From positions 28,504-92,503 of the forward strand of contig CAYVKM010000004.1 of assembly GCA_964452045.1 (NCBI GenBank): a stretch of DNA of 64,000 nt, read 5' to 3'. Both the position numbers and the translations under genes were made by a program. The stretch's first letter is position 1, and each line of letters begins with the position of its first letter. The notes under the pieces are model-generated. The model made no database searches, had not been told where the DNA came from, and saw nothing but the letters and a program-made list of their open reading frames with translations. The DNA comes from CAYVKM01 sp964452045 (GTDB lineage: Bacteria > Calditrichota > Calditrichia > RBG-13-44-9). Of this stretch, positions 9,586 through 18,853 are shown piece by piece.

Positions 9586-10530
9586 TTAATCTCCTTTCAA
9601 ATTCTTCTTGGCAACCCGGACATTTCTCTTAAATCTATCATATCCTAATCGTCTCACCGGTGTACCCTCAAACATTTTTTCATAATCCGTTTGGGATAAA
9701 TTCTCCAGTTTGGTGAGCAGTAAATCAGCCGGTTTATATCGGGATTGAAAATCCTTTTCCCGGGTATCCCGGGCAAACCTGATGTTCCACGGGCAAACTG
9801 CCTGACAGATATCACATCCAAAAATGTAATTATCCATTTGTTTGGCGAAACCTTGGTCAATAGTTCCTTTGTGTTCAATAGTGAGATATGAAATACATCG
9901 CCGGGCATCCAACCGGAAAGGTTCGGGAAAAGCGTTGGTTGGGCAGGCATCCTGGCATTTGTGACATTCACCGCAGAAATCAACGGTAATTGGTTCGTCA
10001 GGAGGAAGGGGTAGGTTTGTGATAATCCCACCCAGAAAAAAAAATGATCCTTTTGCTTTAAGAATTAATGTTGTGTTTTTGGCAATCCATCCCAGACCTG
10101 CCCGCATGGCGAGCGGTTTTTCCATGATCGGAAAAGAATCCACAAATATTCTGCCATTAGTTCCAGGCTCAACCGAAATCAACCAGTTTAGAACCTTTTT
10201 AAATTTATTTCGCAAAACTTTGTGATAATCCCGTCCCCGGGCATATATGGAAATGTTGCCAGAATCTTCCTGAAAACGGATTTTATCCTTTTTCTGATAA
10301 TAATTTTGTGCCGCAATAATAATCGATTTAGCTTCTTTAAAGAACGAGTTTGGATCTGACTTCTGTTTATGTGTATCGGAAAGCCAAGACATGGTACCGT
10401 GAAAATTTTGCCGGATAAAACTTTTCAGATCGGCTCCTCCTTTTGTCAGAGGTTCAGCAGTGGTGATTCCTACCGCATCAAAACCGGTGGACAATATTTG
10501 TTGCTTGATTTGACTGGCAAGATCCTTCAT
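9586..10530 (-). CDS. queG: Epoxyqueuosine reductase
   Basis: A cobalamin- and Fe-S-dependent enzyme for the last step of queuosine tRNA modification, reducing epoxyqueuosine to queuosine at the wobble base. It has 314 residues. The family's catalytic Asp is D131 in VDSFPIMEKPLA. Two [4Fe-4S] clusters are marked by C186, C189, C192, C196 and by C212, C239, C242, C246 (CDICQAVCPWN). The usual C-terminal HEAT-like region is absent or short, as in short QueG forms. queA, which makes the substrate, lies about 7 kb away at 17594 on the other strand, so both late steps are in this window. Confidence 0.95.
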   Translation of the reverse strand: MKDLASQIKQQILSTGFDAVGITTAEPLTKGGADLKSFIRQNFHGTMSWLSDTHKQKSDPNSFFKEAKSIIIAAQNYYQKKDKIRFQEDSGNISIYARGRDYHKVLRNKFKKVLNWLISVEPGTNGRIFVDSFPIMEKPLAMRAGLGWIAKNTTLILKAKGSFFFLGGIITNLPLPPDEPITVDFCGECHKCQDACPTNAFPEPFRLDARRCISYLTIEHKGTIDQGFAKQMDNYIFGCDICQAVCPWNIRFARDTREKDFQSRYKPADLLLTKLENLSQTDYEKMFEGTPVRRLGYDRFKRNVRVAKKNLKGD

Positions 10531-10668
10531 ATCACAGATATGAGTTCTATGTTAAAAAGTAAGATTCACTTTTATTTATCAAAACTATGTGTTCAATTGT
10601 ACTATTTGGATTTGAAAAAGTAAAGAGGATAATTGCGTAGATTCAGAAATACGTATCCGGTAATGTCA

Positions 10669-10905
10669 TTAAGTCAGATTTTTAATTCCGGATGTAGCTA
10701 AAGATTTAATGATTTTTCCTTGCATTGAGAGTGCCCGTACCGGACAAACCCAGATACATTTGCTGCAGCGGGTACATCCCTCATGATCAATAGATAATTT
10801 GCTGATAGACATACCCATAACATTTTCCGGGCAAACACCCACGCAGGTACCACACAGGTCACATTTCTGGTCGTCAACTGAAATTTGTAGTAAATTTTTA
10901 TCCAT
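10669..10905 (-). CDS. 2x[4Fe-4S] ferredoxin-type protein
   Basis: A 78-residue electron carrier or small Fe-S subunit. It has two complete CxxCxxCxxxC sets, C15/C18/C21/C25 (followed by P) and C44/C47/C50/C54. No signal peptide is seen, so it is probably cytosolic. It starts 6 nt after the glycerophosphodiesterase stop on the same strand, so the two are probably co-transcribed. It has no obvious partner oxidoreductase nearby; queG, 138 nt further downstream on the same strand, needs reductant, but a link is only a guess. Confidence 0.9.
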   Translation of the reverse strand: MDKNLLQISVDDQKCDLCGTCVGVCPENVMGMSISKLSIDHEGCTRCSKCIWVCPVRALSMQGKIIKSLATSGIKNLT

Positions 10906-10911
10906 CTGATT

Positions 10912-11682
10912 TCAGGAATTCAGGGTAGGAGATGTGGGAATAGCTTTCTTGAAGACTTCATTTCCGGACAATATGGATTTCTTCAGTTCCATAAAAATTT
11001 CCGGTTTATTGGTAATGATCCCGTCAATTCCTTTTTCGATTAACTCGATCATTTCCTCCCGTTTATCAACTGTCCAGGCATAGATCTTCCCGCTTCTCTG
11101 GTAGAGTTTCCGGATATATCTATTGCTTAATATCCGATATCGGGCATGCAGCGATCTCACGGGTTGGCCATTCAGCACCATCATGCTGGATCGGTTGTGA
11201 AATATGAATCCCAGGTGAAAGTCTGGATCCAGCAAAGCTATTTTTTTCAAAACCCAAGGATTAAATGAAGAAATAATAATATTTTCCCGTAGTCCAAAAT
11301 CTTTCAGGATATTTAGAAGCTTTTCTTCTAAAGCATTTTTACTGAATATCTCTTTTTTTACGTCTAAATTTATCAGTACTTTTTTTCCCGCCAGGTCCAG
11401 GACTTCTTCCAATAAGGGAATTTTTGCTTCTTGTTTTAGCGGTTCAAACAGACGCATTCCTTTTAGAGTGGAATAATCCAGTCGGGAGACACTTGAGTGA
11501 AAGCTGGTCATACGAAAGGTATTACGGTCGTGAAATACAAAAATTTCTCCGCTGGTAGCTAACCGGACATCCAGTTCTATACCATCGCAACCTAATTCAA
11601 TTGCTTTTTCGAATGCCGGAATTGAGTTTTCCGGAGCAAAAGTATGCGCCCCTCTATGTGCAAAAACGATAGGATAATTCAA
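10912..11682 (-). CDS. Glycerophosphodiester phosphodiesterase family protein
   Basis: Hydrolyses glycerophosphodiesters to an alcohol and glycerol-3-phosphate, with a TIM-barrel fold. The 256 residues start with the family signature H9-R10 (FAHRGAHTFAPENS). Metal ligands E36 and D38 lie in GIELDVRL, and H51-D52 in FVFHD. The C-terminal YAWTVDKREEMIELIEKGIDGIITNKP block, typical of the family, closes the barrel. No signal peptide is seen, so it resembles cytosolic UgpQ more than periplasmic GlpQ. It is the first gene of a short minus-strand pair with the ferredoxin. Confidence 0.92.
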   Translation of the reverse strand: MNYPIVFAHRGAHTFAPENSIPAFEKAIELGCDGIELDVRLATSGEIFVFHDRNTFRMTSFHSSVSRLDYSTLKGMRLFEPLKQEAKIPLLEEVLDLAGKKVLINLDVKKEIFSKNALEEKLLNILKDFGLRENIIISSFNPWVLKKIALLDPDFHLGFIFHNRSSMMVLNGQPVRSLHARYRILSNRYIRKLYQRSGKIYAWTVDKREEMIELIEKGIDGIITNKPEIFMELKKSILSGNEVFKKAIPTSPTLNS

Positions 11683-11875
11683 ATATGATTCACTTCCGAT
11701 AGATTATTGAGATAGTCCAGACGAAGTCAAATTATTAGTGTCTTGCTGTAAATTGATTAAACATAAAGAACCCGGAATATTTAGTCAAGCTATTTTTCTT
11801 TCGATCAATAAATTTCCATGTTTTATGAATTAGTCGTTTTTGAATCTATGACTATGTTTTGCTGTCTGGCAACTA

Positions 11876-12658
11876 TTATTTTAGGTAAATGATTTGCAAA
11901 TCGTGACCAATCTCGACTGTTCCTTTAAATTCTTTTTTTATTTGCTGGACTGGTTCCACCTTAAAGGTTTCGGGGTATAGATGGGTCAACATTACCTCTT
12001 TTACTTTGGCTTGTTTGGCAATTTTTGCCACACTACTGGGGGTAAGGTGTCCGCTCATAGGATTTTGATCTGGAAATGAGCATTCCAGGAATGCTAAAGT
12101 GGAATTCCTGCATAAATTTACTAAAGCCGGGCAATACTCACTGTCACCTGAAAATACAATAACTTTTTCATCGAAGACAAATCGGAAGCCGATGCTTTCG
12201 GTATTGTGAACAACCTTTTCCCAGGACAACTGAAATTCGGGAAATTTATAAGTCGGTTGAACAAGCTCTCGGATCTTGAATGTCCGTTTATACGGATCCA
12301 ACCAATCTCCGTAGGCATGCCTCATTTTTAGTATAAAGTTTTTCAATCCCGGAGGACCCGAGATCTGTAATTCTTCTTCAGAATTATCGGGTGATTTTAA
12401 ATAATAATAGAGCAGGAAAGGGACCAGATCAGAAATATGATCGGGATGGAAATGAGTCACAAAGATATAATTCAAATCTTCCGGCATAACCTTGACCAGT
12501 TTTAGCTTTTCAAACGTCCCGGGACCGATATCGACCAGGATGTTGACAGATTTATACCGGAGCAGGGTTGAGGCGCAAGAGTGATTTTCATTTGATAATA
12601 AAGTTCCTGTTCCCAGGAGCTGAATAAATAATTCCTCATTTGAATTGCGGATAGCCAT
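11876..12658 (-). CDS. Metallo-beta-lactamase-fold hydrolase, RNase Z-like
   Basis: A 260-residue MBL-fold protein with the dizinc motif HFHPDH at residues 69-74 (H69, H71, D73, H74). A VFSGDSEYC segment supplies the bridging Asp, and a late TH motif (LTHLYPE) is present. The N-terminal LGTGTLLSNENHSCASTLL block matches the RNase Z/ElaC-like branch. It could process tRNA 3' ends or be a related hydrolase of unknown substrate. It is shorter than standard RNase Z (about 300), and the exosite arm is not obvious, so a tRNase role is not claimed. It is divergent from the truncated ArsC-like gene. Confidence 0.82.
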   Translation of the reverse strand: MAIRNSNEELFIQLLGTGTLLSNENHSCASTLLRYKSVNILVDIGPGTFEKLKLVKVMPEDLNYIFVTHFHPDHISDLVPFLLYYYLKSPDNSEEELQISGPPGLKNFILKMRHAYGDWLDPYKRTFKIRELVQPTYKFPEFQLSWEKVVHNTESIGFRFVFDEKVIVFSGDSEYCPALVNLCRNSTLAFLECSFPDQNPMSGHLTPSSVAKIAKQAKVKEVMLTHLYPETFKVEPVQQIKKEFKGTVEIGHDLQIIYLK

Positions 12659-12777
12659 ATTAAAATTTCTTTTAATTATTGCGGTAACCAGGTTAATTTA
12701 ATAAATATTTTTCCGAACATTATCTATACTTTTGTTTTAAATTATTGTATCTATTTTTACAAAATTAGGGAGTTTAA

Positions 12778-12978
12778 ATGGACAAGGTTACCATTTGGCA
12801 TAATCCGCGCTGCAGAAAAAGCAGGGAAGGTTTACAATATTTAAAGGATAAGGGTGTCGAACCCGAGGTTTTTGAATATATGAAAACACCTTTTTCGCCT
12901 CAAGAATTAGCAGAGATTATCAGATTCTCCGCACAACGGCTTCTAAAAGATTATGCGAATATACAAATTCCATGGTAG
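12778..12978 (+). pseudogene. Truncated ArsC/Spx-family (YffB-like) protein
   Basis: Sixty-six residues match the N-terminal half of the ArsC/Spx thioredoxin-fold family: the active-site Cys is C12 in HNPRCRKSREGLQYL, followed by VFEYMKTPFSPQELAEII. Family members run to about 110-120 residues, but here the frame diverges after residue 50 and ends in TAG. No continuation was found in other frames downstream. The start is good (GGGAG about 7 nt before the ATG). It is most likely a remnant, though a short expressed protein is not excluded. It stands at the edge of an AT-rich stretch. Confidence 0.7.
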
Positions 12979-13171
12979 CGAAATATGAAATTATTAAAAC
13001 ATATGCTTACTTCGGATACAAAGATTAGCCACTCTATTCAATAGAGATTGAACTAGTCTTTATATTCCAAGAAGTTTTATAGATAGACTAATATATTGGT
13101 CAGCTTAGGATTAAAACTATCTTTAGGGCTTCAGTAAAGATTATAGTTTAGTATAAGGTACTATTTCGATA

Positions 13172-13579
13172 ATGAAACTATTTCACATAATAATTTTTGT
13201 TTCATTTTTGTTGTTAGTTTTATGGCGATTTATGGCCAATTTGCTTTTTGCAGAATATTTTGAAGAAAAAATTATTAATATCCCCATACTAAAAGTTCTT
13301 GAGAAGAGAGTCTTTAACATTTTGTTATTTGCTCTATATACCTACTATGCTTACTTATATGCGGAATTATCGATATTTTGGTTATTTATTTGGATTTTTT
13401 TTCTTCTGCTATTTATTTTTCAATTGTTTGTAATTTATCTATTTAAGGGGCGGCCAAGTGAAAATATTAATGTTACAGAAGCGAATTTAAAAAGGTTAGT
13501 TAGACATAGAAGAATATTTAGCGCATTTGACTTTTTTATATTAGCAATTTGGATTTATTCTTGGAGATTCTTGATATAG
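13172..13579 (+). CDS. Hypothetical integral membrane protein
   Basis: A 135-residue protein of unknown function and family. Hydrophobic segments lie at about residues 5-25, 48-64, 66-92 and 117-134. They are separated by short charged stretches (LEKRVFN; KRLVRHRR), giving perhaps four membrane helices. No catalytic motif was recognised. The coding sequence is much richer in A+T than neighbouring genes and lies between two AT-rich gaps, hinting at a foreign or fast-evolving gene. The Shine-Dalgarno is weak. It could be a spurious open frame, but its length and regular helix pattern favour a real gene. Confidence 0.5.
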   Translation: MKLFHIIIFVSFLLLVLWRFMANLLFAEYFEEKIINIPILKVLEKRVFNILLFALYTYYAYLYAELSIFWLFIWIFFLLLFIFQLFVIYLFKGRPSENINVTEANLKRLVRHRRIFSAFDFFILAIWIYSWRFLI

Positions 13580-13996
13580 GATACTCTCCATCATTTAATA
13601 TAATAAGATTATATGTTTATCGTAAACCACAATAGAAAATTCAAAATAGAAAAACCTCAAAAGACAAGCCCAAGAAAACATTAATACAATTCCATAAAAA
13701 TATTAAAATAATTTATTAAGAATATATACAATTCGCCAATTATAGTTAACTGAGGTTTACTGGTAGTACTGATTAAAATTCGTGATAATTTCACTTAGAA
13801 TATATAAAGTTATGATTATTGATTTTTTCACCATTGGCGGACAAATAGATTATAAATTGAGCTTTTCATATTGAAGAAGAAAAAAATAATTTTTTTAATC
13901 AATAAAATATTCAAAAGGAGCGAAAAAGATTTAGCTTGAAATAACTGCCAATTAATTTTAATTTTCCATTGCTTTAAATTTCAGCTAGAGGTTTTG
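13580..13996. other. AT-rich intergenic region
   Basis: About 417 nt with very low G+C between the unknown membrane protein and the SPOR lipoprotein. I see no open frame with a convincing start, no RNA gene and no clear terminator. It probably holds the promoter of the downstream SPOR-yebC-ruvC genes, but none stands out. Confidence 0.4.
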
Positions 13997-14551
13997 ATGA
14001 TTCAACATTTCCGAAAATCTATCTTTTTTCTTGTCTTTTTGATTTTTTTATTTGGTTGTGCAGGTACAAAAAAACAGACCGGTGAGCAACCCCCTTCTGG
14101 TGAGAAGATTGAACTGAATGAATCCTTTGATCCGCTTTTGTTAGATGATGAAGATATTAAATTTGAAAAGAAAAGTAAACCTTCGGAAACCATTGCACCG
14201 TTAAATCTGCCCCCGGAACAAAAAGCGACAATTCCCATCAACGAATTGGTGGATGGATTCCGGATTCAACTAATTTCAACAAAAGATCTGGAAAGCGCCA
14301 CGAAAGCCAAGCTCATCGCCGAAGAACAATTCTCCGACTTACAAATTAACTTTTATCTGGAATTCGATTCACCTTATTATAAAGTGAGGGTAGGAGACTT
14401 TAAAACTCGTGACGATGCGGAGAGCATCCGCGAGGTTATACGTTCCCGGGGATATCCGAAAGCATGGATTGTGAAAACAAAAGTATGGACTCATCCTGAA
14501 ATCAATCTGATTTCAGACTCCACCGAAGTTGAAACCCCAGATATTGACTGA
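13997..14551 (+). CDS. SPOR-domain lipoprotein
   Basis: A 184-residue exported lipoprotein. A hydrophobic signal (about 8-20) ends in a lipobox with the modified Cys at residue 21 (LFGC). An acidic linker follows, then a SPOR-like repeat (about 83-165: DGFRIQLIST, then YKVRVGDFKTRDDA) of the kind that binds denuded septal peptidoglycan. I chose the ATG at 13997 because AGAGG lies 6 nt upstream; a TTG one codon earlier is also in frame. It is followed closely by yebC. A role at the septum or in cell-wall turnover is inferred from the domain only. Confidence 0.82.
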   Translation: MIQHFRKSIFFLVFLIFLFGCAGTKKQTGEQPPSGEKIELNESFDPLLLDDEDIKFEKKSKPSETIAPLNLPPEQKATIPINELVDGFRIQLISTKDLESATKAKLIAEEQFSDLQINFYLEFDSPYYKVRVGDFKTRDDAESIREVIRSRGYPKAWIVKTKVWTHPEINLISDSTEVETPDID

Positions 14552-14589
14552 GTACTATATATCATCATATATGTCTTTGGAGGCATTTT

Positions 14590-15336
14590 ATGTCAGGTCA
14601 TTCCAAATGGGCAAACATAAAATTTAGAAAAGAACGGCAGGATGCCGCGCGGGGAAGGATTTTCACCCGGCTCATTAAAGAAATTACCGTTGCTGCCCGA
14701 GTGGGTGGCGGGGACCTTGATGCCAATCCCCGTTTGAGAACTGCCGTTCAAAATGCAAAGGCACAAAATATGCCCCAGAAAAACATTGAGAATGCAATTC
14801 TGAAAGGAACCGGGGAATTACCAGGCATGGTTTACGAAGATGTGGCATTTGAAGGTTATGGACCCGGTGGAATTGCCATGTATATATTGACCACGACCGA
14901 TAACCGCAACCGAACCGTGGCTGAAATCAGACATATTCTAAATAAGTATGGTGGAAATCTGGGTGAAACAGGAAGTGTGAGCTGGGTTTTCGAAAAGAAA
15001 GGGCTTATTCGGATAGATAAAGAAAATTATGATGAAGAAGAATTGATGCTGAAGGCGATAGATGCCGGTGCAGATGACTTCAAAGTAGAAGACGATTACT
15101 ACGAGGTTTACACCCAGTTTGAAGATCTGAATAAGGTACGATCCACACTGGAAGACAGTGGAATTGCCATCGAAAATGCTGAAATTGCTATGATCCCACA
15201 GAATGTGATTGAGTTAGAGGGTAAACAGGCAGAACAAATGTTACGGTTAATGGATGCGCTGGAAGACAACGATGATGTGCAGAATATCTTCGCCAATTTT
15301 GATATCGATGAAAAAATCATGGAAAAAATGCAATAA
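14590..15336 (+). CDS. yebC: YebC/PmpR-family protein (TACO1-like)
   Basis: A 248-residue protein of the widespread YebC family, described as DNA-binding regulators (PmpR) and more recently as translation factors easing ribosome stalling. It opens with the invariant SGHSKWANIKFRK block and has the family features AAARVGG-type (here VAARVGGGD), YEGYGPGG-like (FEGYGPGGIA) and an acidic C-terminus. A GGAGG lies 7 nt before the ATG. It is 15 nt upstream of ruvC, the classic yebC-ruvC pairing. Confidence 0.95.
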   Translation: MSGHSKWANIKFRKERQDAARGRIFTRLIKEITVAARVGGGDLDANPRLRTAVQNAKAQNMPQKNIENAILKGTGELPGMVYEDVAFEGYGPGGIAMYILTTTDNRNRTVAEIRHILNKYGGNLGETGSVSWVFEKKGLIRIDKENYDEEELMLKAIDAGADDFKVEDDYYEVYTQFEDLNKVRSTLEDSGIAIENAEIAMIPQNVIELEGKQAEQMLRLMDALEDNDDVQNIFANFDIDEKIMEKMQ

Positions 15337-15351
15337 TGAAGGTATGTTTTT

Positions 15352-15846
15352 TTGAGAATTCTTGGAATAGATCCCGGGATTAGCACGACCGGGTATGGTG
15401 TTATTGAAATAGAATCAAGTGGGCTCAGGTGTCTTGCTTTTGGAGGAATCCGTAGCTCTTCAAAATTGAAATTCAGTCAAAAACTTAAATCAATTCATCA
15501 AGCAGTAAATCAAATTATTCAGGAATTTCAGCCGGACTTTTGTTCGGTGGAAGATATATTTTATCACCAGAATAAAAAAACGGCAATTATTATGGGACAC
15601 GCACGGGGTGTGGCCATGCTAGCCGCTGCGGTAAACAACATTCCGGTATTCGAATATACCCCCCGGGAAGTCAAGATGTCCATAGTCGGGTCCGGAGCGG
15701 CTTCAAAGGTCCAGGTTCAGGCAATGGTAAAAAATATACTTAAAATGCCTGAAAAACCGACTCCTGAGGATGCTGCAGATGCATTGGCAGTCGCGTTGTG
15801 CCATCATCACCGTTTGAAATTTCAGCAAATCAGGGAGAGGGCTTAA
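15352..15846 (+). CDS. ruvC: Holliday junction resolvase RuvC
   Basis: Cuts Holliday junctions symmetrically, working with RuvAB. The 164 residues include the four catalytic acids of the RNase H-like fold: D7 (GIDPGISTTGYG), E67 (SVEDIFY), D140 and D143 (PEDAADALA). The start is a TTG preceded by GAAGG; an ATG 8 nt earlier is out of frame and stops at once. It follows yebC by 15 nt and precedes ruvA by 144 nt. Confidence 0.96.
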   Translation: MRILGIDPGISTTGYGVIEIESSGLRCLAFGGIRSSSKLKFSQKLKSIHQAVNQIIQEFQPDFCSVEDIFYHQNKKTAIIMGHARGVAMLAAAVNNIPVFEYTPREVKMSIVGSGAASKVQVQAMVKNILKMPEKPTPEDAADALAVALCHHHRLKFQQIRERA

Positions 15847-15925
15847 ATCTGTTTGTAGAGGTTCAGTCCATGGCGTGTTATTTTGCTGGGAAAATTATAA
15901 AATAGTTGAAAAATATAACAGTTTG

Positions 15926-15953
15926 TTGCTTTCGTGTATTTATCCCGTATATT
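15926..15953 (+). promoter_or_regulatory. Putative promoter of ruvA-ruvB-queA
   Basis: TTGCTT (15926-15931), 16-nt spacer, TATATT (15948-15953). It lies in the 144-nt gap after ruvC, about 40 nt before the ruvA ATG. Seen by eye; no SOS box was recognised. Confidence 0.45.
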
Positions 15954-15990
15954 AGCCTTGTTTGGAAATTACTAATATGCAAATTCCGGT

Positions 15991-16593
15991 ATGATTGAGC
16001 AGATTCAGGGAAAACTGATTAAAAAATCTCCTACTTATTGTGTGGTAGATTGTCATGGAGTGGGACTTGGTGTTTTTATCAGTCTAAATACCTATGAATC
16101 TTTAAATGATAAAAATGAAGAAATCGCATTACTAACGTATTTACACGTCCGGGAAGACGCGCTTCAGTTATTTGGATTTACCACGGATGACGAAAGAAAT
16201 ATTTTTAGAATGTTGATGAGTATCAGCGGCATAGGCCCAAAATTAGCAATTACTATATTATCCGGGCTCAGTGTGCAGGAGCTGGTTGAGGCGATTGCCA
16301 TAGAGGATTTTATGCAGTTAACTCAAATTCCCGGTGTCGGGAAAAAGACCGCGCAACGGGTTGTCCTGGAACTGAAAGAAAAGGTGGCTGCCGGTCTGGA
16401 GCCTGGAATCTCCAAGGAATTTCCGAAGTTACCCAGCCGGGAAGGTGATAAGGTAAATGAAGCATTCCTTGCCCTGCTTGCGCTTGGCTATAAACAGCAG
16501 GATGCCCGGAAGGCGATTCATAAAGTGATCCAGAATAATTCTGCGGATCTTTCGGTTGAAGAGCTGGTAAAAACGGCATTGAAGGAAGTCTAG
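15991..16593 (+). CDS. ruvA: Holliday junction DNA helicase subunit RuvA
   Basis: A tetrameric junction-binding protein that loads RuvB. It has 200 residues with an N-terminal OB fold (MIEQIQGKLIKKSPTY). Helix-hairpin-helix motifs follow (ISGIGPKLAITIL; IPGVGKKTAQRVVLELK), then a C-terminal UBA-like domain that contacts RuvB (NEAFLALLALGY). It ends 3 nt before the ruvB ATG. Confidence 0.96.
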   Translation: MIEQIQGKLIKKSPTYCVVDCHGVGLGVFISLNTYESLNDKNEEIALLTYLHVREDALQLFGFTTDDERNIFRMLMSISGIGPKLAITILSGLSVQELVEAIAIEDFMQLTQIPGVGKKTAQRVVLELKEKVAAGLEPGISKEFPKLPSREGDKVNEAFLALLALGYKQQDARKAIHKVIQNNSADLSVEELVKTALKEV

Positions 16594-16596
16594 CAT

Positions 16597-17619
16597 ATGG
16601 AACGAGACGTTATAAGTCCTCGCCCTTTAAGTGAAGATCAGGAATTTGATATTTCACTGCGTCCCCGAAATTTGAAAGATTTTGTGGGACAGGATAAAGT
16701 CAAAGAAAATTTAAGCATTTACATTGAAGCAGCCAAGCAACGCTCGGAGGCTCTGGATCATGTATTACTCTATGGTCCGCCCGGATTGGGAAAAACCACA
16801 CTGGCTCATATCATCGCTAATGAACTATCGGTGGATATTAAAACCACTTCCGGTCCGGTGCTCGATAAGGCAGGGGATCTTGCCGGACTACTTACCAATT
16901 TAAAGGAGTACGATGTTATTTTTATTGATGAGATTCATCGTCTGAATAATGTCGTGGAGGAATATCTGTATTCTGCCATGGAAGATTTTAAACTGGACAT
17001 CATGATTGACCGGGGACCAAATGCCCGCAGCATCCAGATTGATCTACCACAATTTACTTTGATTGGTGCCACCACCCGGGCTGGTTTGTTGACTTCACCA
17101 ATGCGGGCCAGATTTGGAGTAGTGTCACGACTTGATTATTATAACTCGGATAACCTGAAAAGTATTATTTTGCGATCTGCTAAAATTCTGGATGTTAAAA
17201 TTGATGATGAAGGCGCATTTGAAATTGCCCGACGGTCCCGGGGAACCCCCAGAATAGCCAATCGGTTATTAAGGAGAACACGCGATTTTGCTCAGGTCCG
17301 TGCCGATGGGAATATCACCAAAGAGGTAGCAGACAATAGCCTGAAAATGCTGGAAGTGGATGAGCGTGGGCTGGATGATATGGATAAACGTATCATCAAA
17401 ACCATTATTGAGAAATATAATGGAGGCCCGGTAGGATTGAATACTATTGCGGTTGCGGTGGCAGAGGAAAGTGAAACAATTGAAGAATTATATGAACCAT
17501 TTTTAATTCAGGAAGGTTTTATTAAAAGAACACCCAGGGGTAGGGTAGCTACTCAACTGGCGTTTGAGCATTTTAACTATACATTTAATAATTATGGATT
17601 CCAGGAAAAACTATTTTGA
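16597..17619 (+). CDS. ruvB: Holliday junction branch-migration ATPase RuvB
   Basis: A hexameric AAA+ motor for branch migration. It has 340 residues with Walker A GPPGLGKT (60-67), Walker B with DEIH (111-114), sensor 1 near GATTRAG and an arginine-finger region. A C-terminal winged helix ends with TPRGRVAT. The queA ATG lies inside its last 26 nt in another frame. Confidence 0.97.
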   Translation: MERDVISPRPLSEDQEFDISLRPRNLKDFVGQDKVKENLSIYIEAAKQRSEALDHVLLYGPPGLGKTTLAHIIANELSVDIKTTSGPVLDKAGDLAGLLTNLKEYDVIFIDEIHRLNNVVEEYLYSAMEDFKLDIMIDRGPNARSIQIDLPQFTLIGATTRAGLLTSPMRARFGVVSRLDYYNSDNLKSIILRSAKILDVKIDDEGAFEIARRSRGTPRIANRLLRRTRDFAQVRADGNITKEVADNSLKMLEVDERGLDDMDKRIIKTIIEKYNGGPVGLNTIAVAVAEESETIEELYEPFLIQEGFIKRTPRGRVATQLAFEHFNYTFNNYGFQEKLF

Positions 17620-18667
17620 GCATATCGATGGTCTTAAATATAAATTAGATGATTTTATATATGATCTGCCCGAAAAACTCATTGCTCAGTATCCTCTAGA
17701 AAAAAGAGATACTTGCCGTTTAATGGTCGCTGACCGTGAGTCGGGTAAAATAAGCCATCGACAATTTCGGGATATTTCAGAATATCTTGCACCGGATGAT
17801 TGCCTGGTATTAAATGATACCAGGGTATTTCCAGCCAGACTGATGGGGAGAAAAGATCGAACCGGGGCACAGGTGGAAATATTTCTGCTTCGTAATCTCG
17901 AGGGAAAACTCTGGGAGGTTCTGGTTAAACCTGCTAGAAAAGTTCGAATCGGTAATAAAATAATATTTGGTGACGATCTTTCCTGCGACATTGTAGATAA
18001 TACTCTGTCTGGCGGAAGAGTGGTTGAGTTTAATTCCAACGGTAATTTTTTCAGTGTGCTGGAAGGATTGGGAAATACCCCTTTACCGCCTTATATAAAG
18101 AGGAAACCGGAAAATCTGGATAAGGAATATTACCAAACGGTTTATGCCGATAAACACGGTGCCGTGGCAGCTCCGACTGCTGGCCTGCATTTTACCCAAA
18201 AACTCATTGATAAATTACAATCAGATGGAATAAAAATCGCCAAAATTACATTGCATGTGGGTTTGGGGACTTTTCGACCGGTACAGGTGGAAGATATCAC
18301 CCGGCATAAAATGGATTCGGAGTATTATGAGATTGATGCTCATGCTGCCTCATTGATTAATATGGTGCCGCAAAGGGGTGGAAATGTTATTGCCGTTGGC
18401 ACGACTGTGGTACGGGCACTGGAAAGTGTAGCCGATCAGCGCGGGTTCGTGCGGCCCGCCCGGGGCTGGACAGATAAGTATATTTATCCTCCCTATGATT
18501 TTAAAGCGATCAACAAACTCTTGACTAATTTTCATCTTCCAGGTTCTACTTTATTAATGATGGTGAGTGCTTTTGCCGGAATGAAATTGATGAGGGAGGC
18601 TTATGAACTTGCCATAAAGGAAAAGTATCGCTTTTTTAGTTATGGTGATGCCATGTTGATTTGCTAA
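17594..18667 (+). CDS. queA: tRNA preQ1(34) S-adenosylmethionine ribosyltransferase-isomerase
   Basis: Transfers and isomerises the ribosyl group of SAM to preQ1-tRNA, forming epoxyqueuosine. I place the start at the ATG 17594 (358 residues, near the usual 345). An upstream TTG at 17564 would add ten residues inside ruvB. Family blocks include YDLPEKLIAQYPL, LNDTRVFPARL, HGAVAAPTAGLHFT, HVGLGTFRPV and NFHLPGSTLLMMV. It pairs with queG at 9586. ruvB-queA linkage is common in bacteria. Confidence 0.95.
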   Translation: MDSRKNYFEHIDGLKYKLDDFIYDLPEKLIAQYPLEKRDTCRLMVADRESGKISHRQFRDISEYLAPDDCLVLNDTRVFPARLMGRKDRTGAQVEIFLLRNLEGKLWEVLVKPARKVRIGNKIIFGDDLSCDIVDNTLSGGRVVEFNSNGNFFSVLEGLGNTPLPPYIKRKPENLDKEYYQTVYADKHGAVAAPTAGLHFTQKLIDKLQSDGIKIAKITLHVGLGTFRPVQVEDITRHKMDSEYYEIDAHAASLINMVPQRGGNVIAVGTTVVRALESVADQRGFVRPARGWTDKYIYPPYDFKAINKLLTNFHLPGSTLLMMVSAFAGMKLMREAYELAIKEKYRFFSYGDAMLIC

Positions 18668-18853
18668 TCCTTATTGGCTTTGTATTATTTTTTTGCTATT
18701 TCCTGCTCCTTTGAAAATTTCTCAACTATAATTTGTTTAGGTTATCAAACCTCCTCTATAGTTTATCCTCAGATAATTTTCCTCCCCAGATAATGCTGAA
18801 TTGAAATCAGATTTATTCTCAAATAGAAAAAATCAAAAAATTAAACTTAATAC

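Noticed and set aside
13032..13052. Palindromic hairpins CTCTAT-TCA-ATAGAG and TTCAAT-AGAG-ATTGAA
   Set aside because: Short AT-rich palindromes expected by chance in such sequence; no T run or gene context.
12979..13171. Possible frameshifted second half of the ArsC-like gene
   Set aside because: Reading the other frames gave no ArsC C-terminal motif, so the gene is truncated rather than frameshifted.
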